NCBI GenBank assembly: GCA_016648135.1
Contig: JADDOH010002576.1
Location: forward strand, 119,372-183,371
Reading direction: 5' to 3'
DNA: 64,000 nucleotides
Source of the DNA: Agrypnia vestita
Taxonomy: Eukaryota; Arthropoda; Insecta; Trichoptera; Phryganeidae
Positions within the stretch are counted from its first letter, which is position 1. Each line of letters starts with the position of its first letter. The position numbers and the translations under genes are program-made. The notes below the pieces were generated by a model. That model ran no database searches, was not told the DNA's origin, and was given only the letters and a program-made list of their open reading frames with translations. This document shows, piece after piece, positions 45,248 to 58,369 of this stretch.

Positions 45248-45385
45248 GGTTACTAGTAACTTGCAGCGAGGATGACGCGCGATTAGCAAATGGCGAATGT
45301 CAAATGACTCCCGACCATAGACACAAATGGGGCATAGACGAATCATCTTATTAGTTATCCGGTAGGCAGGCCGTTTAAAAATGTG
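45248..45385 (-). promoter_or_regulatory. Conserved 5' UTR/promoter-proximal block of the minus-strand gene
   Basis: Minus-strand sequence upstream of the ATG matches that of the 52543 gene: CCTGCCTACCGG/CCTACCTATCGA, then CTAATAAGATGATTCGTCTA/TTAATAAGATAATTTGTCTA, then GTGTCTATGGTC. Spacing to the ATG is similar. It probably holds the core promoter; no TATA box is evident. Confidence 0.55.
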
Positions 45386-45849
45386 AACTCCCTCCCATTC
45401 TTCATTTCAATATAACGTGTTAAGTTGAGCTCAAGACACGCTTCATATATGAACACGCTGGATCAGAGATTACCCGGGAATTGAAAGATAAAAATAATTT
45501 AACTCAATTTTAACTCATTGTCTATACCAATGGTTCGCCAACTGCGGCTCTTTGGTCCCTCGAGTGCGGCTCGGCCACACATGTGCGCAACCGACACCCT
45601 GTTCACTCGGTCGGTTGGTCCCACAGTCATGGAATAAAAAGAGATATGCCTTGAATCATTTTTAGAACGGGATCCAATATCGCCTTTCAAACAAAACGTA
45701 AAAAAAAAACATTTAGGAACAAAATATCGATAATCGGTATTAAATATACTAGCGTTAATCGCGACCGTATATTATGTAATACTCCTATATTGCTAGCAGG
45801 GTCTGGAAATAGCGAAATCACTACGGTGCAGAAATATATATTTGTCTCA
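45386..45849. other. Non-coding DNA with a possible hAT end
   Basis: CCAATGGTTCGCCAACTGCG near 45526 resembles the start of some hAT-derived MITEs; no partner end found. Confidence 0.35.
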
Positions 45850-47100
45850 CTTGATATACCAGAGTAGGGGGGGTAAGGTCTGAAGGGTCAGAGGTGATAT
45901 TAAATCACGGTGTAGTAAACCGGCCGGGAGATCTCAGATCTACGTATGCCGGCGGTTACGCCCTCCCCTAGGTACAATCAAAACGTCAGGTGACTGACTA
46001 GGACACTGATATCTCGAGGCGGGTGAAGGGATAGAAAAATAATGAAATCGAAACAATTTTACAAGTCTCTATATTGGGCACTGTAGCAATTTAATTTACA
46101 TGAAACATTAATCTTAACTTACATACGACGCAGCAAAGTGGTTACTAATTTAAAATTTACATGAACCCTAATTTAGAGGGAGAGGACAAAATTATAAACA
46201 AAGAAAGAAAAAAGACAAAACACATAAAAAATCTGATCTTACTGCTAAAATGGATGGTGACGAGATTAAATTAACACTTCGGTAGAACCAGGTGGGCGGA
46301 GAAAAAGTCTTTAGATCGGGGTAACCTGTTTCGGAGAGTTCGGCGGTGTCTTCTTCGTGCTGCTTCGTGGTGGGCGGCGGCCTCTGGCGTCGGCGTCGTC
46401 CTCTGACTGTGCAGGCTACGTCGGCGGCTTCTGACGTCGGCGTCGTGGCGGTCGTCGGCAGAGCGTCGGTCCTCCTTCGCGGTGGTACACTGCGGCGTCG
46501 CGGCGGCACTGATACTTAGGCGTTTGCGGCGGTGCGTCACAGCACTCGGTGGCGAATGGCGGTTGTTGCCGTTCGCGCTTTCGCTCCTCCAGGAGTTGCT
46601 AGAGTGATCGGCGATGCTGTTTTTACGGGCACCGCTAGAATCTCTAGCTTCTCCACACTCAACTCAACTCCTCAACTCGACTCCTAACTCAACTCAACTC
46701 CTCAACTCGACTGCCTTCTTGGCGGCCGGCTTCGCCTTATATTCTCTCCCCGGCGACCCAGGGTGTGGTCGCGGGGACTCGAGGGGAAGCCTCCAGTTGG
46801 TCTTCTGCCGATTGGCTCCTTTGATGTCCGCCTCCATCGTTCATTCGTCTCTCCAGGTCCCGATTGACGCTATTGGTTACTGAACCCAATGTTGCCTCCG
46901 TTCCGCCCCCTATTGTTCTCCCAGTTTGCGGCTAATCTCGATGCTTTTCTGGTATGTAGGCCTAAACACTTTGTTATTTCACGAACGCTTTGTTCACTGT
47001 TCATATCCCTATCCCGTCACCAAAAAACATTGCAAAATGAATTAAACTTAAGGAAAATATTACAGTACAAATTGGCAAAGGCGGAAAATTGAAAACACAA
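45850..47100 (-). mobile_element. GC-rich LTR-like block, minus orientation
   Basis: On the minus strand: a TATA-like GAATATAAGGCGAAGCC at about 46740, then repeated GAGTTGAGTT words, a very GC-rich stretch (46260-46600), AACGCCTAAGTA, and an AT-rich tail ending near 45850. Family D repeats (28150 and 53112) have the same order and also contain AACGCC(T)TAAGTA, so the blocks may be related LTRs. Open frames here (Arg/Pro-rich) look non-genic. Boundaries and class are uncertain. Confidence 0.4.
46658..46713. repeat. CTCAACTC-rich tandem repeat
   Basis: Two near-copies of a unit of about 31 bp made of CTCAACTC words. Confidence 0.7.
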
Positions 47101-50100
47101 ATTCGCATCAACACTTATCACCCAAAAATAAAACTGCTTACATATACATACTTAATTAAATCGACACGCCAGATAGACATATTTTTATCGACCAGTTATT
47201 TCTACCATTATTGACTAATTACATGGGATTGAACGTAGGGTTTCATTAGATCATAGTAAAATTCCTTAAGTATGCATTACAACATTAATCTTATTATTAA
47301 GTCGTCGGTTTGATTCTTACAGTAGGCCTCTCAATATTTAACATTATTTATACATTACATCGTTACAGGTCAATCCTTATCATTAACATTGATTATCCTC
47401 TTCGATACATCCACAAAATTATTATTTCTTTTTTTTTTATATGATAAACCGAACGGTTTTTAAAATTTACCACTACGCGTATTCTCTTCCTTTCTTTTTC
47501 TTTTTAATTTTTTTTTTTAACAATGACAAAATGTACTTGATACTTGGTTTTATTTTTAATTTTAGCTTAAATAAAACAAGCTATCATACTTCTTAGTTGG
47601 ACCAAACATAATTGTCAATATGTGACATAGAGATACAAAACAAAGGGCTAAAATTATACAGACATCGTGGCATTTCTTAGTGAATCAATTAACATAAAAA
47701 CTTATTTACACGGGATACATGCTTCAAGCGGGTCCCCTAATGTTAATGTTCTGTATACATCTTTGTAATTTCTTTTGGGATTACAAAGTACATGAATTTG
47801 CATCAACGCCACTTTCCCGAAAGGAATGCTTACATATACTAACATAATCAAATTCGATAAACATTTTTTTTTTCAAGAAATTATGTTAAACCTTATTGCT
47901 AGAAGAACAATTAAGAAAACTTGGCGTAAATTAAATAATATAACATTATTTACACCTAAATAATGAAAATTCTTACTTCAATATGTAAGCTGGATTGAAT
48001 GCAAAACATTTTTTTTTTGGACTTTCATTATACTAATCATTATCTTATCAAATCAGCTTTCTTCCACCCCTGGTATAAGAATATAGGAAAAGAATAAAAA
48101 TAGAGAACACTAAAAAATTATATAAGCCACATTCCACCCGGCAGACAATTGAAAATTTTCCAAACAAGAATTATTTTGAGCTTTATTATTACTAGATTAA
48201 AACAACTATTTTAAAATAGACCGACAAATTATATTGCTTAAACGAGTAATCAAAACAATAATTGCATGTTTACAGATAGGTTATATACCTACAACCTACA
48301 AATTTGTATGAAAAAAAAAATACAATATTGGGGGCTTGAATAACTAATGACAAATTAACATTATTCTTAAAAATAATTAAAACTCACAAATTAACATTAT
48401 TCAACTAGGTGTATGTAATATATGAAAACGTAAGACATGAAAGCCTCGATCTAAAGTAATATTAATGTTTATTCCAACACGGCATTTACCTATTTGCAAT
48501 TAATTAAACTATTTTGTTTCAACCCCGTGTGCTAAAATTCATTCTGCAGACAGATTTCAAAAGACTAAAAGGTCGGAATCTTATATCCCGTCAACCGTGT
48601 TACATCTTTTCACGAGATAATATTCTATTACGTTGTATATTACATATTACATCAATATCAAACATAATACAATCAAGTTTTTTTCCTTTTATTCCGATCA
48701 ATACATTTTTTATTATTTGCCACAAGTTAGATTAATTCGGGATGATCTCGTTATCATTTCAAATTGCAATGTCCCGTTCATTTCGGTCCTTAACTACATA
48801 TAAAACGAGTAACCTCCACCTGCAGAGGTGGCCTGGGTTATCTAAATTATCATTACCTTACTTAAATTAAACATATCAGTTGCTCATTAATTAGGTACAT
48901 ATTACATTGATATTATGATTCACCACTTTGCCTCAATTTCTAATTCGGCCTCTACCTTCTTAATTGATTGACCCCTGTTATCTTTATTGATAATGACCGC
49001 CTGGTCGTGCGTTGCGGGATCTTCGCGCCCTTATATTAATAATATGATTTATACGATCCTACATCTCGCGGATAGCGTCGCCATGTGGCGGATCGGTATG
49101 TCAGCGCTTTCTAAAACATCTCTATTGTCTGTCGAGGACAATAGTAAGTTTACGGCGACGACTTTCGGAATTATTATCTTGTTTTTTTAAAAAAAATGTC
49201 TTTCCCAAAACAATGGCGACTTCTCTAACAAACGCAGCTTTCTAAACCGTTGTCCCATGTGTTCGCATTTGGCCAAGATGTTCTTTCTATTGTTTAATCG
49301 GGGTTAGAGATATACGTCCCGCTGCAAGAAAAGGTTTACCGTTTTTACCCTTCCAAGATGTTACTTAAGAACAAAAGGTTGCGAACGTATTGTCCATCCT
49401 AACAAAAGGCCGTGCACTATTAATGTCTTCGGCGATACCCAACGCCCTCGGCAACCCTAACTTTCTAATTCATTGTTTCATATGTTTTATGGCGGGCTAT
49501 CCTAGGAGCCATCGTCCGTCGCAATGTTATTTTTTTGAACAATAGGTCACATATTTCGTCCTCGAACAAAAGATCGAACATGACCGGCTGTGACCACATG
49601 GCGCGTGATCTTCGAAACATGGGCGCTTTGATTTCGGTATTGCCCTGGGACAAAATTAATAACCTGGTTCGCGTCATATTCCGGTACATCACACTCATAC
49701 TGATGTCACTTCGAGTCTTATGCGCATGTACGAGAATTAGAACCATTTTATATTAATTTTATATTTCAAAATATAAAACATTTTTTCTTCATCCTACTGC
49801 ACAATAAAAGAGTACCAGTGTGAAGTAAGTGAGAAGTGGGGTAATTTGTAATTTTGTTTTAATTTTTTTATCATAATTTTTATGGCGCAGATTATCCTGT
49901 CAATTTTTTTCACATCCACTATTGGTAACCGGGAGTTTTCTGTATTTCCCGATAGTGGAGAATTGTAAATAGACAATTTTTGTAATATATTTCTTCTGTA
50001 CGTGTGCAAGATAATTTAACTGTTATTTTAATTGTGTGCTAGATATCAAAATAATATTAATGACTGATACCTCATAAGTATTCATTTTATCGCGCTCCGG

Positions 50101-51254
50101 AATGTGATAATGATATATTACAAATAATCTTGATGATACTACTTATTTGTTCTGCTTGTTCAACTTCTAAAGTTTTGTCACTTTAATGATTCGACCCGTT
50201 TGGGTAGTAATATATTGCAGTCCTTAATTGTAATTATAATCCATTGAATCTTTCCTTTGGAATAAAGGTATTGAAAATAATCCAAAGCTTACAAAATATA
50301 TAATTTAAATCATAGTATTATATCACTAATAAATAATGTTGTTAACGTTAACCCTAGATAATGAAACGTTCTATGTTTTGAGAATTTTATGGCGCATAAG
50401 ATTTTATACTTACTTAAATAGAGTAGGGTTGATGGGCCGGTTTTGGCCACTTTGACATTTAAAAGTGTATAAATATGGCAGTGAAAAAATATTTGCTGTT
50501 TTATTTATGCCGATCGATTCTTTAAACTGTGTTTTGTTTTGATAAATTACAGCTGTACCGCCATTTTCTTTCTTTGAGTATTGGTTGAAGTTCTTGGTGA
50601 CATTCGTTAAAAATCATTCAAGTCTTAGCAAAAACATAAGTGATTAAAAAGACATTTGAAAATACCTTTTTTATCATGAATCAATTTAGCCTATTGAATG
50701 AAAATCCTAGGAACATTTTTTTAAGGTTATCTTACTTCTGTTCTAGTTTTGTCCATGGACATGGCCACAGCTGGCTCACACAGGGTGGTAACCTTTTTTG
50801 AAAAACATAATTAAGTATTTACAATGACATTCGATTATAAAAACCATGGCCATAATAGGTACCCTCAATGAGACTCAGTTGTCCTTTGATACATCAACCA
50901 TTGATTTAAATTTAACTTCTACAGTGGATCCAATAAGTAATGTTTAGCACGAAGTATAAATTCAAGATAACCCATTCCAAAAGAAATTCATTCGCAAATG
51001 ATGTTCAGAATGAATTGTCCACTCAAGAAAAATTTCTGTTGACTCTACTTCACAAATTATTTTTATTACAACCGTCAAGGCCATATATTTAGTTAATAAC
51101 AGTGTAGTCTGGCCAAAGAAAAAAGTAGTAATACTATTTTTTTAATAGTATAACTACTTTTATGTTATTTTGGGGAAAATTAATAGCAAATCTACATCTT
51201 AACAAATATAAAATAATGGTTCATAAAATAATGCCAATTACGAATTTTCACTGA
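47101..51254. other. AT-rich intergenic DNA
   Basis: No gene supported. The part up to about 49.7 kb might be the U3-like left portion of the LTR-like block at 45850. A slightly GC-richer island at about 49000-49700 has short open frames on both strands but no recognisable family. Confidence 0.4.
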
Positions 51255-51770
51255 ATATGGTAATTTAATTTAATTTAATTAAACAGCGACTGGAAAGGGT
51301 GGAGGAGAATGTGGGACGGGATTAGAAGGGAAGATATATTGTACGAATTAGTTTGGGTGCGGTTGTGTAGATATTGTTTGTTTTATGTTTCTTATCGTTG
51401 AGTTGAAAATGTCAATGTGGTGATAGTTTGTGTTAAATGAATTTGTGGATCTGTACATAAAGGAGCCTTGTTTTGAGTTGATCTTACATAAGGGGGGCTG
51501 AAAAGTAAGTGAGTGTCTGTTATTGCGAGTCGAGATGTGGTAAGATATTCGTTGAAGAAGTTCCGGACTATCAACTAGATTGTGTGTTATTTTGAATAAC
51601 ATCACCGCGTCAGCTATGTTTCTTCGACAAGTTAGAGTTTGCATATTAAAAAATTTCGCAGAGTCTTCGTTGCTTAAATGATATCAAATTGAACGGAGGT
51701 ATCGTATGAAAGAGGGCATATTTCTTCTGGCAGAAATGGAAGACAAGAAAGAGAAAAACAATTAAGATAG
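51255..51770 (-). pseudogene. CR1/Jockey-type LINE, C-terminal fragment with (AATTA)n tail
   Basis: Minus-strand frames read LTCRRNIADAVMLFKITHNL, VDSPELLQRISYHI and FMYRSTNSFNTNYHHIDIFN, the pattern RR...D...L.K...G..D...LL..I (end of the polymerase ORF in Jockey/CR1 elements). Upstream, in a different frame, an older piece is still visible. The 3' end is a short TTTAATTTAATT tail at 51259-51282, as expected for LINE integration. Truncated and interrupted. Confidence 0.75.
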
Positions 51771-52394
51771 AATGAAGAAAAAAGCTGACAATTCAAACAA
51801 AAGAATGAAAAAAAACCTTTCTGGGGTATACTGCTGTGTTTTTACGATCCTTCTGGATCAAAAAGGCAGATGTGTTGTTGTGAGTGTTGGTGTTGTGGTC
51901 TCACAACAATACAACAGCCCTGATGATGGAAAGATCATCAGGGTAAGTTGTTGTGAGACCTTCGGAAAATGAAGAAGTAGAAAGAAGTTCAAAAGAAGGA
52001 GACTATGGCATTAGCAGAATTCAAAAGCAGTAAAAATATTGTACCCTGTTACGTTGGAAGACAATGATATCGGTTGTGAAATAAGTTATCTCAGAAATGG
52101 AAAGATGAGTAATACATTTGTAATGCACAAATACCTAATCTGGAAACTGTTGCAGAAAATAGTATTAAGATGATAAATGCTATTACCTGCTTTCACAAAA
52201 GGGACCAATAGACAAACTTCTTTCTAAAAATGTTCTCAGGTTTTCACGGCCATTCAGAATTTTATGTGTGTAGTTGTTTCGAGATATTCTGCCATGTATA
52301 TCTGACCTCTCTGCCCGTCGTTTCAGATCCCATTGCAGGGTCCATCATTAGGGCTTAATTCCCACATTGAAGACTATTTTATGGATTTGAAGAT
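51771..52394. other. Non-coding DNA upstream of the plus-strand zinc-finger gene
   Basis: Apart from the hairpin at 51897-51960 nothing recognised. Confidence 0.45.
51897..51960. repeat. Nested two-stem hairpin, 64 bp
   Basis: Outer stem GGTCTCACAACAA/TTGTTGTGAGACC (13 bp, perfect) encloses inner stem CCCTGATGAT/ATCATCAGGG (10 bp, perfect) with a 6-base loop and an asymmetric 8/4-base internal loop. Confidence 0.9.
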
Positions 52395-52542
52395 TGGGAG
52401 GTACGTTTAATATTTTAAAGTCCTACCTATCGAATTATTAATAAGATAATTTGTCTATGCCTAGCTAGTGTCTATGGTCAGATGTCATTCGACAGTCGAC
52501 TGTCGCCATTTGTTAAACACGACCCTGGAAGAAGCTATAACC
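52395..52542 (+). promoter_or_regulatory. Conserved 5' UTR/promoter-proximal block of the plus-strand zinc-finger gene
   Basis: Shares CCTACCTATCGA, TTAATAAGATAATTTGTCTA and GTGTCTATGGTC with the block upstream of 45247, and the last word also with the orphan exon at 27256. Conservation outside the reading frame argues for a promoter/UTR role or recent duplication. Confidence 0.55.
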
Positions 52543-52714
52543 ATGAACCGAGCTGACCAAGATGTTCCTGCCATCAAGCCCGAGCCAGGGTCTGCAGCCG
52601 GGAGCGACGATGAGGGAGCAGGCGGTGGAGCGCCCTACACGGAGATAGATATATCGTATCCAGACATCAAGCCGGAGTGCTCGGAGTACTCCAGGAAGGC
52701 CGACCAGCGTATTG
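52543..52714 (+). CDS. First exon of the plus-strand C2H2 zinc-finger gene
   Basis: ATG at 52543 begins MNRADQDVPAIKPEPGSAAG, then SDDEGAGGG, PYTEIDISYPDIKPECSEYS and RKADQRI, ending with one base before donor GTGAGG. It is 57 codons plus one base, phase 1, and joins in frame to the acceptor at 59269 (combined 2274 bases, 757 residues). IKPEP and IKPEC fit the SUMO-acceptor pattern. In-frame sequence back to 52468 could extend the start, but it is not conserved in frame in the relatives, so MNR is chosen. The exon likely gives the protein an acidic regulatory N-terminus separate from DNA binding. Confidence 0.82.
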
Positions 52715-53111
52715 GTGAGGAATTTGTTCATTATTGATTTATTCTTAATAGTGTGAAATATTCGCACCTCATGTGACCGTTAAGATGGATGAGCTAAATT
52801 GTACTTAACAGTTTGAATCCAGTTCTTTTCGAGGGATTTTTGGTAATAATTGAGTGCCCTGATTTCAACAATACAGCATATGAGTAGCTTTACGTATCAA
52901 AAAAACTATTCGACTTTTAGTTTCTAACTTTCGACCATACATATTATTGGTGGATTTGACGTTGAGAATGTACAGATTATTTATTCATGATGATCATTAA
53001 ATGAGGTGAAAAACGTTTTGTCATTTGAGACATTTTATCTATGGTTAATCAAGAGTAAACTCCAAGCCATAAATTAAAGAGAAATCATAAAACTCCAGAG
53101 AGAATATCTAT
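52715..53111 (+). other. Start of the 6.55-kb intron of the plus-strand zinc-finger gene
   Basis: Begins GTGAGG; AT-rich, nothing recognised. The intron runs to 59268 and contains the repeats listed below. Confidence 0.7.
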
Positions 53112-55795
53112 CATCTTGATATCACTCTTTGATATCAAATTTGCTCTGAAGACGAGTGCCCTCCACTTACGGGCACCGTTTATTCTTCGGTGCAGTCTTG
53201 GCTCTACGACTTACCGGTATCATACATAATTTAGTCACAGAGGAAGGAATGGCAGGAGGTGTAAATTAGGCGCGGTATTCGAGGTCCACACAGTTTAATA
53301 TACACACAGTCAAAGGCAAGGCATTATAGTATTTACAGAAAATTCAATTATTATAATAGGCGAAAGAAAATATACAAACAACACATATAATTTCCCAAAA
53401 AAATTATTCTTTTTTTTTTTGAAGTGTAGTTAAAATTTAAACACAATCCACAATTATATGTATATGAAAGAAAAGGAACAGAAAATTACGCAATCTGCTT
53501 CCCTGGGGAAAATTACTTCGAGAAAAGTTAAGTTAGTTTAAAATTCGAAATTATCTTATTAATATTTAAAAAAAAAAACAACATAGAAATGTACAATCTA
53601 CTTACTCATAGGATATTTTTGAGAAAAAAATCACATTAATTAAATTCAAACTATCTAATTAACTTTATGGATAAAAGGAAAAGCAAACACAAAATGTATA
53701 TTCTACTTATTAACTAACTTATGCGAAAACAATCACTATAAAAATAAATGTCTCTGCGAAAATCTCGATTGTTGTATACATAAAAAGAGTACTTAAGGCG
53801 TTGGGCGTTCTCCACTCCCGATTTCACTTCAGCGTCACCTCTCGACTGCCGATCTCGGTTCGACTGTGACCTCACTTTTCCTGCTTCGCGTCCGTAACTA
53901 CGACCCGTACTTCGGATCTCCTCTCGATTCGCAACTGATTCACTTCCGACTCCCGATCGCAACTCTCTCCTCCGAATCTCGATCGTAACTGATTCCCTTG
54001 AAGCCGGCCGCCCCTCATATACTCCGCTCGAACGGGGTGTTGGTCTTCGAGTCTACAGGGCAGCGCCCTCCAAGTTCGCCATTGGGTTAATCCTCTTCGT
54101 CTGTCTCGTCATTGGTTCCCGCGCTGATCTCTCTCCCTCGGTTGGACCAGCGCGTTGTCACCCTCGATCTCTTTCTCGGCCACGCCCCCGGCGGCTTCCT
54201 CAGTCTTTCCGTCTCCTGGCCATGTGCAGAGCTCGGTCTTATGCACAATTTTTCCTTTATAGCGGCTCCCGTGCCTACGCCAGCCGTAACTAGGTACTCC
54301 TTTTTTGTATAGTTCAATTTCTTTTTAAATTCTTTTATAATTAAATTTATAATCAAATTTATAACCAAACTTATAATTAAATTTATAATTAAATTTATAA
54401 TTAAATTTTATAATTAACTTTATAATTAAATTCTATAATTAATCTTTCTTTTTTATAATTAAATTTCCAGTTAAATTTCTTTTAATTTCATTTCTTCTGG
54501 ACCAACAATTACATAGAAAAAAACGTAAGTTACCAAAAGTAAAAAAAACTAACAGGTATAGTCCTTACAAATCAATTCTTTTTTTGACACCTTAATAATA
54601 TTAGATAGGCAGTATTTCAAACAAAAGAATACGGTCCACTCTTTCTACATATTTGAGCAAATAATCTATTCATATTAATTAAAAGCACTGAGTCAGTGTC
54701 TCATTAAATTCGTTTCTCTTTTTGAGATCCAAAAGAAGGTTATTGATTTAAAAAAATAATTAGGTATATCCTCTATATGTCTGTAGGAAAGGGATCCGTC
54801 GATAAAACATAAGTTAGCATATTTTTCCTAAACCCAAAACAATTCAATATTCACATAGAATTTAATAAATAACACAGTCTCGCTTATTACAAACTTATAT
54901 CACTCTAACGATTAATTACAATTATTGAACATACAGTAGGTATAATTTTACTGTCTACCAAAATCATTACGGCACGCATGGAATAAACCACATTTGACTT
55001 AATATAAAAATACATCTCTAGGCGTTTTCAATTTTGATTAAAACTAAATCATAACATTACGCAATTATTACAACTAAACAAAGTAGCCATTTTATCGACA
55101 ATTTAATCTTACAAAAAAAAACTATAGATATATGTTCATTTTCTTCAATTCAAAATTAATCCATTCCAGCATTTCGCCAATTTGTATTCATTAATTGGCA
55201 ATTCCATTTTACACGGTTTCCAGATAAAAAAAATCTTTCAGCCTTTTCTAGATTAAAATCTTACTCTTAATTATATCTTTTAAAATAAAAGCTTTTTGAC
55301 GAGTCATTCAATAATAATTAATAATAACATTTGCCACAATATTTTAGGAACAGATATAAGAGATTATACTTACATTTTATTTTACATAGTTACAAGTTAC
55401 ATCGCCTATCATACACCTATATGTATTTTCACATTACAATAAATTTTGATTAGAAAACAATAGCTATTACGAATATTAATACAAAATTAATCCTGGTTCT
55501 ACACAGTATGTTTACATGACATTTCGTATTTATTTTATTAATTTATAGGTTTCTTACTTTCTATTGACTTTGTTTCCTTTTTTTTTGTGTGTGTTAAATG
55601 ATACATCAAGTCTGCGTGTACCTATTGTCGTCGCGTAATTAATTGCTTTTTGGGATCGCGGCGTCGTAATTACTCTCGCTCTCGCTTTCAATGTTAAATT
55701 TACCTATACATCATACATAATATAATATCGATACATAATATATAATACCGGGGCATAAAAGCGTTCGTTGAATTATTAAATTATTATTAATTATA
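53112..55795 (-). mobile_element. Long dispersed repeat, family D, copy 2
   Basis: Reverse-orientation relative of 28150-29447, longer by about 1.3 kb in the AT-rich left part. The GC-richer middle (53800-54260) has a TATA-like GAGTATATGAGG on the minus strand at about 54020. The ends match copy 1. Located in the zinc-finger intron. Confidence 0.55.
54330..54470. repeat. AATTTATAATTA minisatellite, about 12 bp units
   Basis: About ten diverged copies of AAATTTATAATT inside family D copy 2. Confidence 0.85.
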
Positions 55796-56337
55796 TAACC
55801 GATACCTCTCCTCCCAATTATTGATAAATCATCTGGGAATTTAGTAATAGATTTCAAACGCCTAGGCATAATCTTTTCTAATTTTTTCTGTTTGGCCCAC
55901 AATTTGGAATTAATACTATTAACTCAATTGTTAAATGGCAACCGACCCGCCGACACCACTCTCCCCCCTCTCCCGCTACCATTGAGGAATGCAAAAGTTA
56001 ATTATTTTTATGCAGTTATTATGTTACACAGTTGATTATTTTTATCGAGGAGGCAAAGCTAGATTGACATAAATATTCAATGAATTTGTCTGCTTTTAAA
56101 AAGACTGTCACTGCACCTTAGTGTCCAAGATGTTTCATGTTGTGCACTTGTGCTCACAAGACTTCTGTTATATTAAAAATACATTATTTTTCAATTTTAA
56201 CAGAACCTGACTATCTTAGATTACCTAAACTAACCTAAAAATAGTTTTGAATTCATTTATTTTTCTTTTTAACCTTGGAGTACCGGAATATTGAAAATAG
56301 GATCGGGGACCGGAGCAGGGTACAAAGGGGACCCTGG
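55796..56337. other. AT-rich intron DNA
   Basis: Nothing recognised. Confidence 0.5.
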
Positions 56338-57625
56338 TGAATAGGATAAATGTATAAGTTATTTATTAATGGAATAATCTTAACTTTGGTTTAGAAAATA
56401 CGTTTATAAAAAAGTTTTTTTTAATGCGTATATGTATTAACATTAAAAAACTATTTAGAAAGTCACCATTTTAAACTCTCTCCAAAACGTTTATTTTCGC
56501 GAGTGACGTCATGTATGTCAATTTGACGTTTAACACGTAACAGCAAATTCCCGTATTTAGACGTTCATTCATTTTTTTTTAGAAAACAAGCCGCCGTTTT
56601 TATGTAGTGCGTCCACAATGTCTAGATATTGTATGATACCTAAATATAGAAAATCATTCCCGAAAACTCACCATAATGTTAGAGTAAAAAAAGTAACTCA
56701 TACCGGTTTTTACTATACTCCCTTTCTTTGTAAAATATAACAAATTAAAGGCGAATTAAAACATATAACATAACACTAAACTTACAGAAATTTAATATAT
56801 TTCTAAAATGTCAGATGTATTGAGATGTCAAGATTTTGATAGATTCAATTATCATCAGTATCGTACCTTATGAATTTCCAGCGTCAAATGATTTAGTCGG
56901 AATCAGATTTGAAAATGTAGAATTCTTCAAAACTAAGCAGAAATCTAAAAGAAATAAATTATTATTTGATTTTTTTTCCAAAAAACCCAATTTTGCTGTC
57001 ATCTGTGAACCAATTGTTTTGTAAATTTTCGAAATTCGTATTGATGTATCTATTATACCGACGGAGTAATTCAAATATAGAAAATATTCAGCGACGTTAT
57101 CGGGCCGCCACGCCGTTGCTCATCAAACTTTTGTAATGATTCCAATTTTAAAAAACCAATAAAATTTCTAAAAATCCGAAATTATACTATAATTATTAAT
57201 TTTTTTAACGAAAATTTGATAGATCTTCTTGATCGTCGCCTCGAGTCTGCTTGCCAAGTTTCAGCTCGATTGGATCACGGGAAAAGGGTCAAAAATCGAT
57301 CCAAAGTTTTTATCGACGGCAAGCAAGCAGACGCCACTAGTTAATATAAAGGGAGTAATGAAGCCAACAAACAAAAAACAAAGCGAAGACGTATAGTGAC
57401 CATAGAAAATAAACAAATTACAGTGACAAAAACCAAAGAATACATGCTTTATATACAATTCCTGCAAAGTGACGTCGAGTCGCGTTTTAATAGAATCGTA
57501 TTTTTTAAGATTTTTATTACAAAAAATATGAATGAAAATATTATCCCACACCGCCCATACTGAGTATATATTTTTTTCTGAATCTATTTCATATATTTTC
57601 ATAGATACAATGTAAAATTACCGTA
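56338..57625 (-). mobile_element. TIR element, family C, copy 2 (about 1.29 kb)
   Basis: The ends AATAGGATAAATGTATAAG and its diverged inverse (TGTAAAATTACCGTATT) correspond to those of 17459-18186, and both flanking halves align to it in reverse. The extra middle (about 56680-57530) has open frames of 62 and 113 residues with no recognised family; they might be relics of a transposase. Confidence 0.65.
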
Positions 57626-58369
57626 TTATAATGTTTTTTAAATTTTCTATAAAACTTTTCTTTACATTTCTCAAGATTCTACTAACTTTGTCGTCATTTT
57701 ATAAGAAACCGTAGTATTTTGACATCTCATGACTCACAAGCGCCCGACCGACAGGAGCCGTGCAAACAGAATGAAGTAATCTTATCGTATACAGTCCGTC
57801 CAACTTATCTGTAGAATGGAGGAGGGCGCCCCAATCTATATAGTATTGCCCACAGTCAGAAAATTCCTCATTTTTGGGAATTTATTACAAATCGTTTTTT
57901 CTTAATCAAGTTATTAAAGTATAACACAACGCGAGATAAAAACATAAATTGCAAACTAACTCACATATAAATTTATCAAAATATACATGCCGACATTCGC
58001 AAAATGGCGTTTATTTAAAAATCAAAGAAAAATATCACAATATTCAGCAGAAAAAAACACAAACAATAATAATCCTTTGATTCGGTCTCTCATACCTAGG
58101 GGTCGTGACATTCATATTTAATCATTAATATACGTAAGTATATGTAAATGCATTATATTTTTTTTAAATCTGAAACTACTTAAAAACAAGCATTTCGCAA
58201 AAATCCATAGTTTCTGTACTTATTATGTTTCTATCTTATCGATATTTGCGTAACGTGAGTTAACCATAGATGAAACGTATCAAATGTCAACATGCATGGT
58301 GAAATTTTGAAAACTAAATGTCTAATATGTAACTGTATTAATACTTAAATCTAACTTGCTTACTATCCC
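57626..58369. other. AT-rich intron DNA
   Basis: Nothing recognised. Confidence 0.5.

Noticed and set aside
46192..46540. Arg/Pro-rich open frames
   Set aside because: Low-complexity GC-rich stretch of the LTR-like block; no domain.
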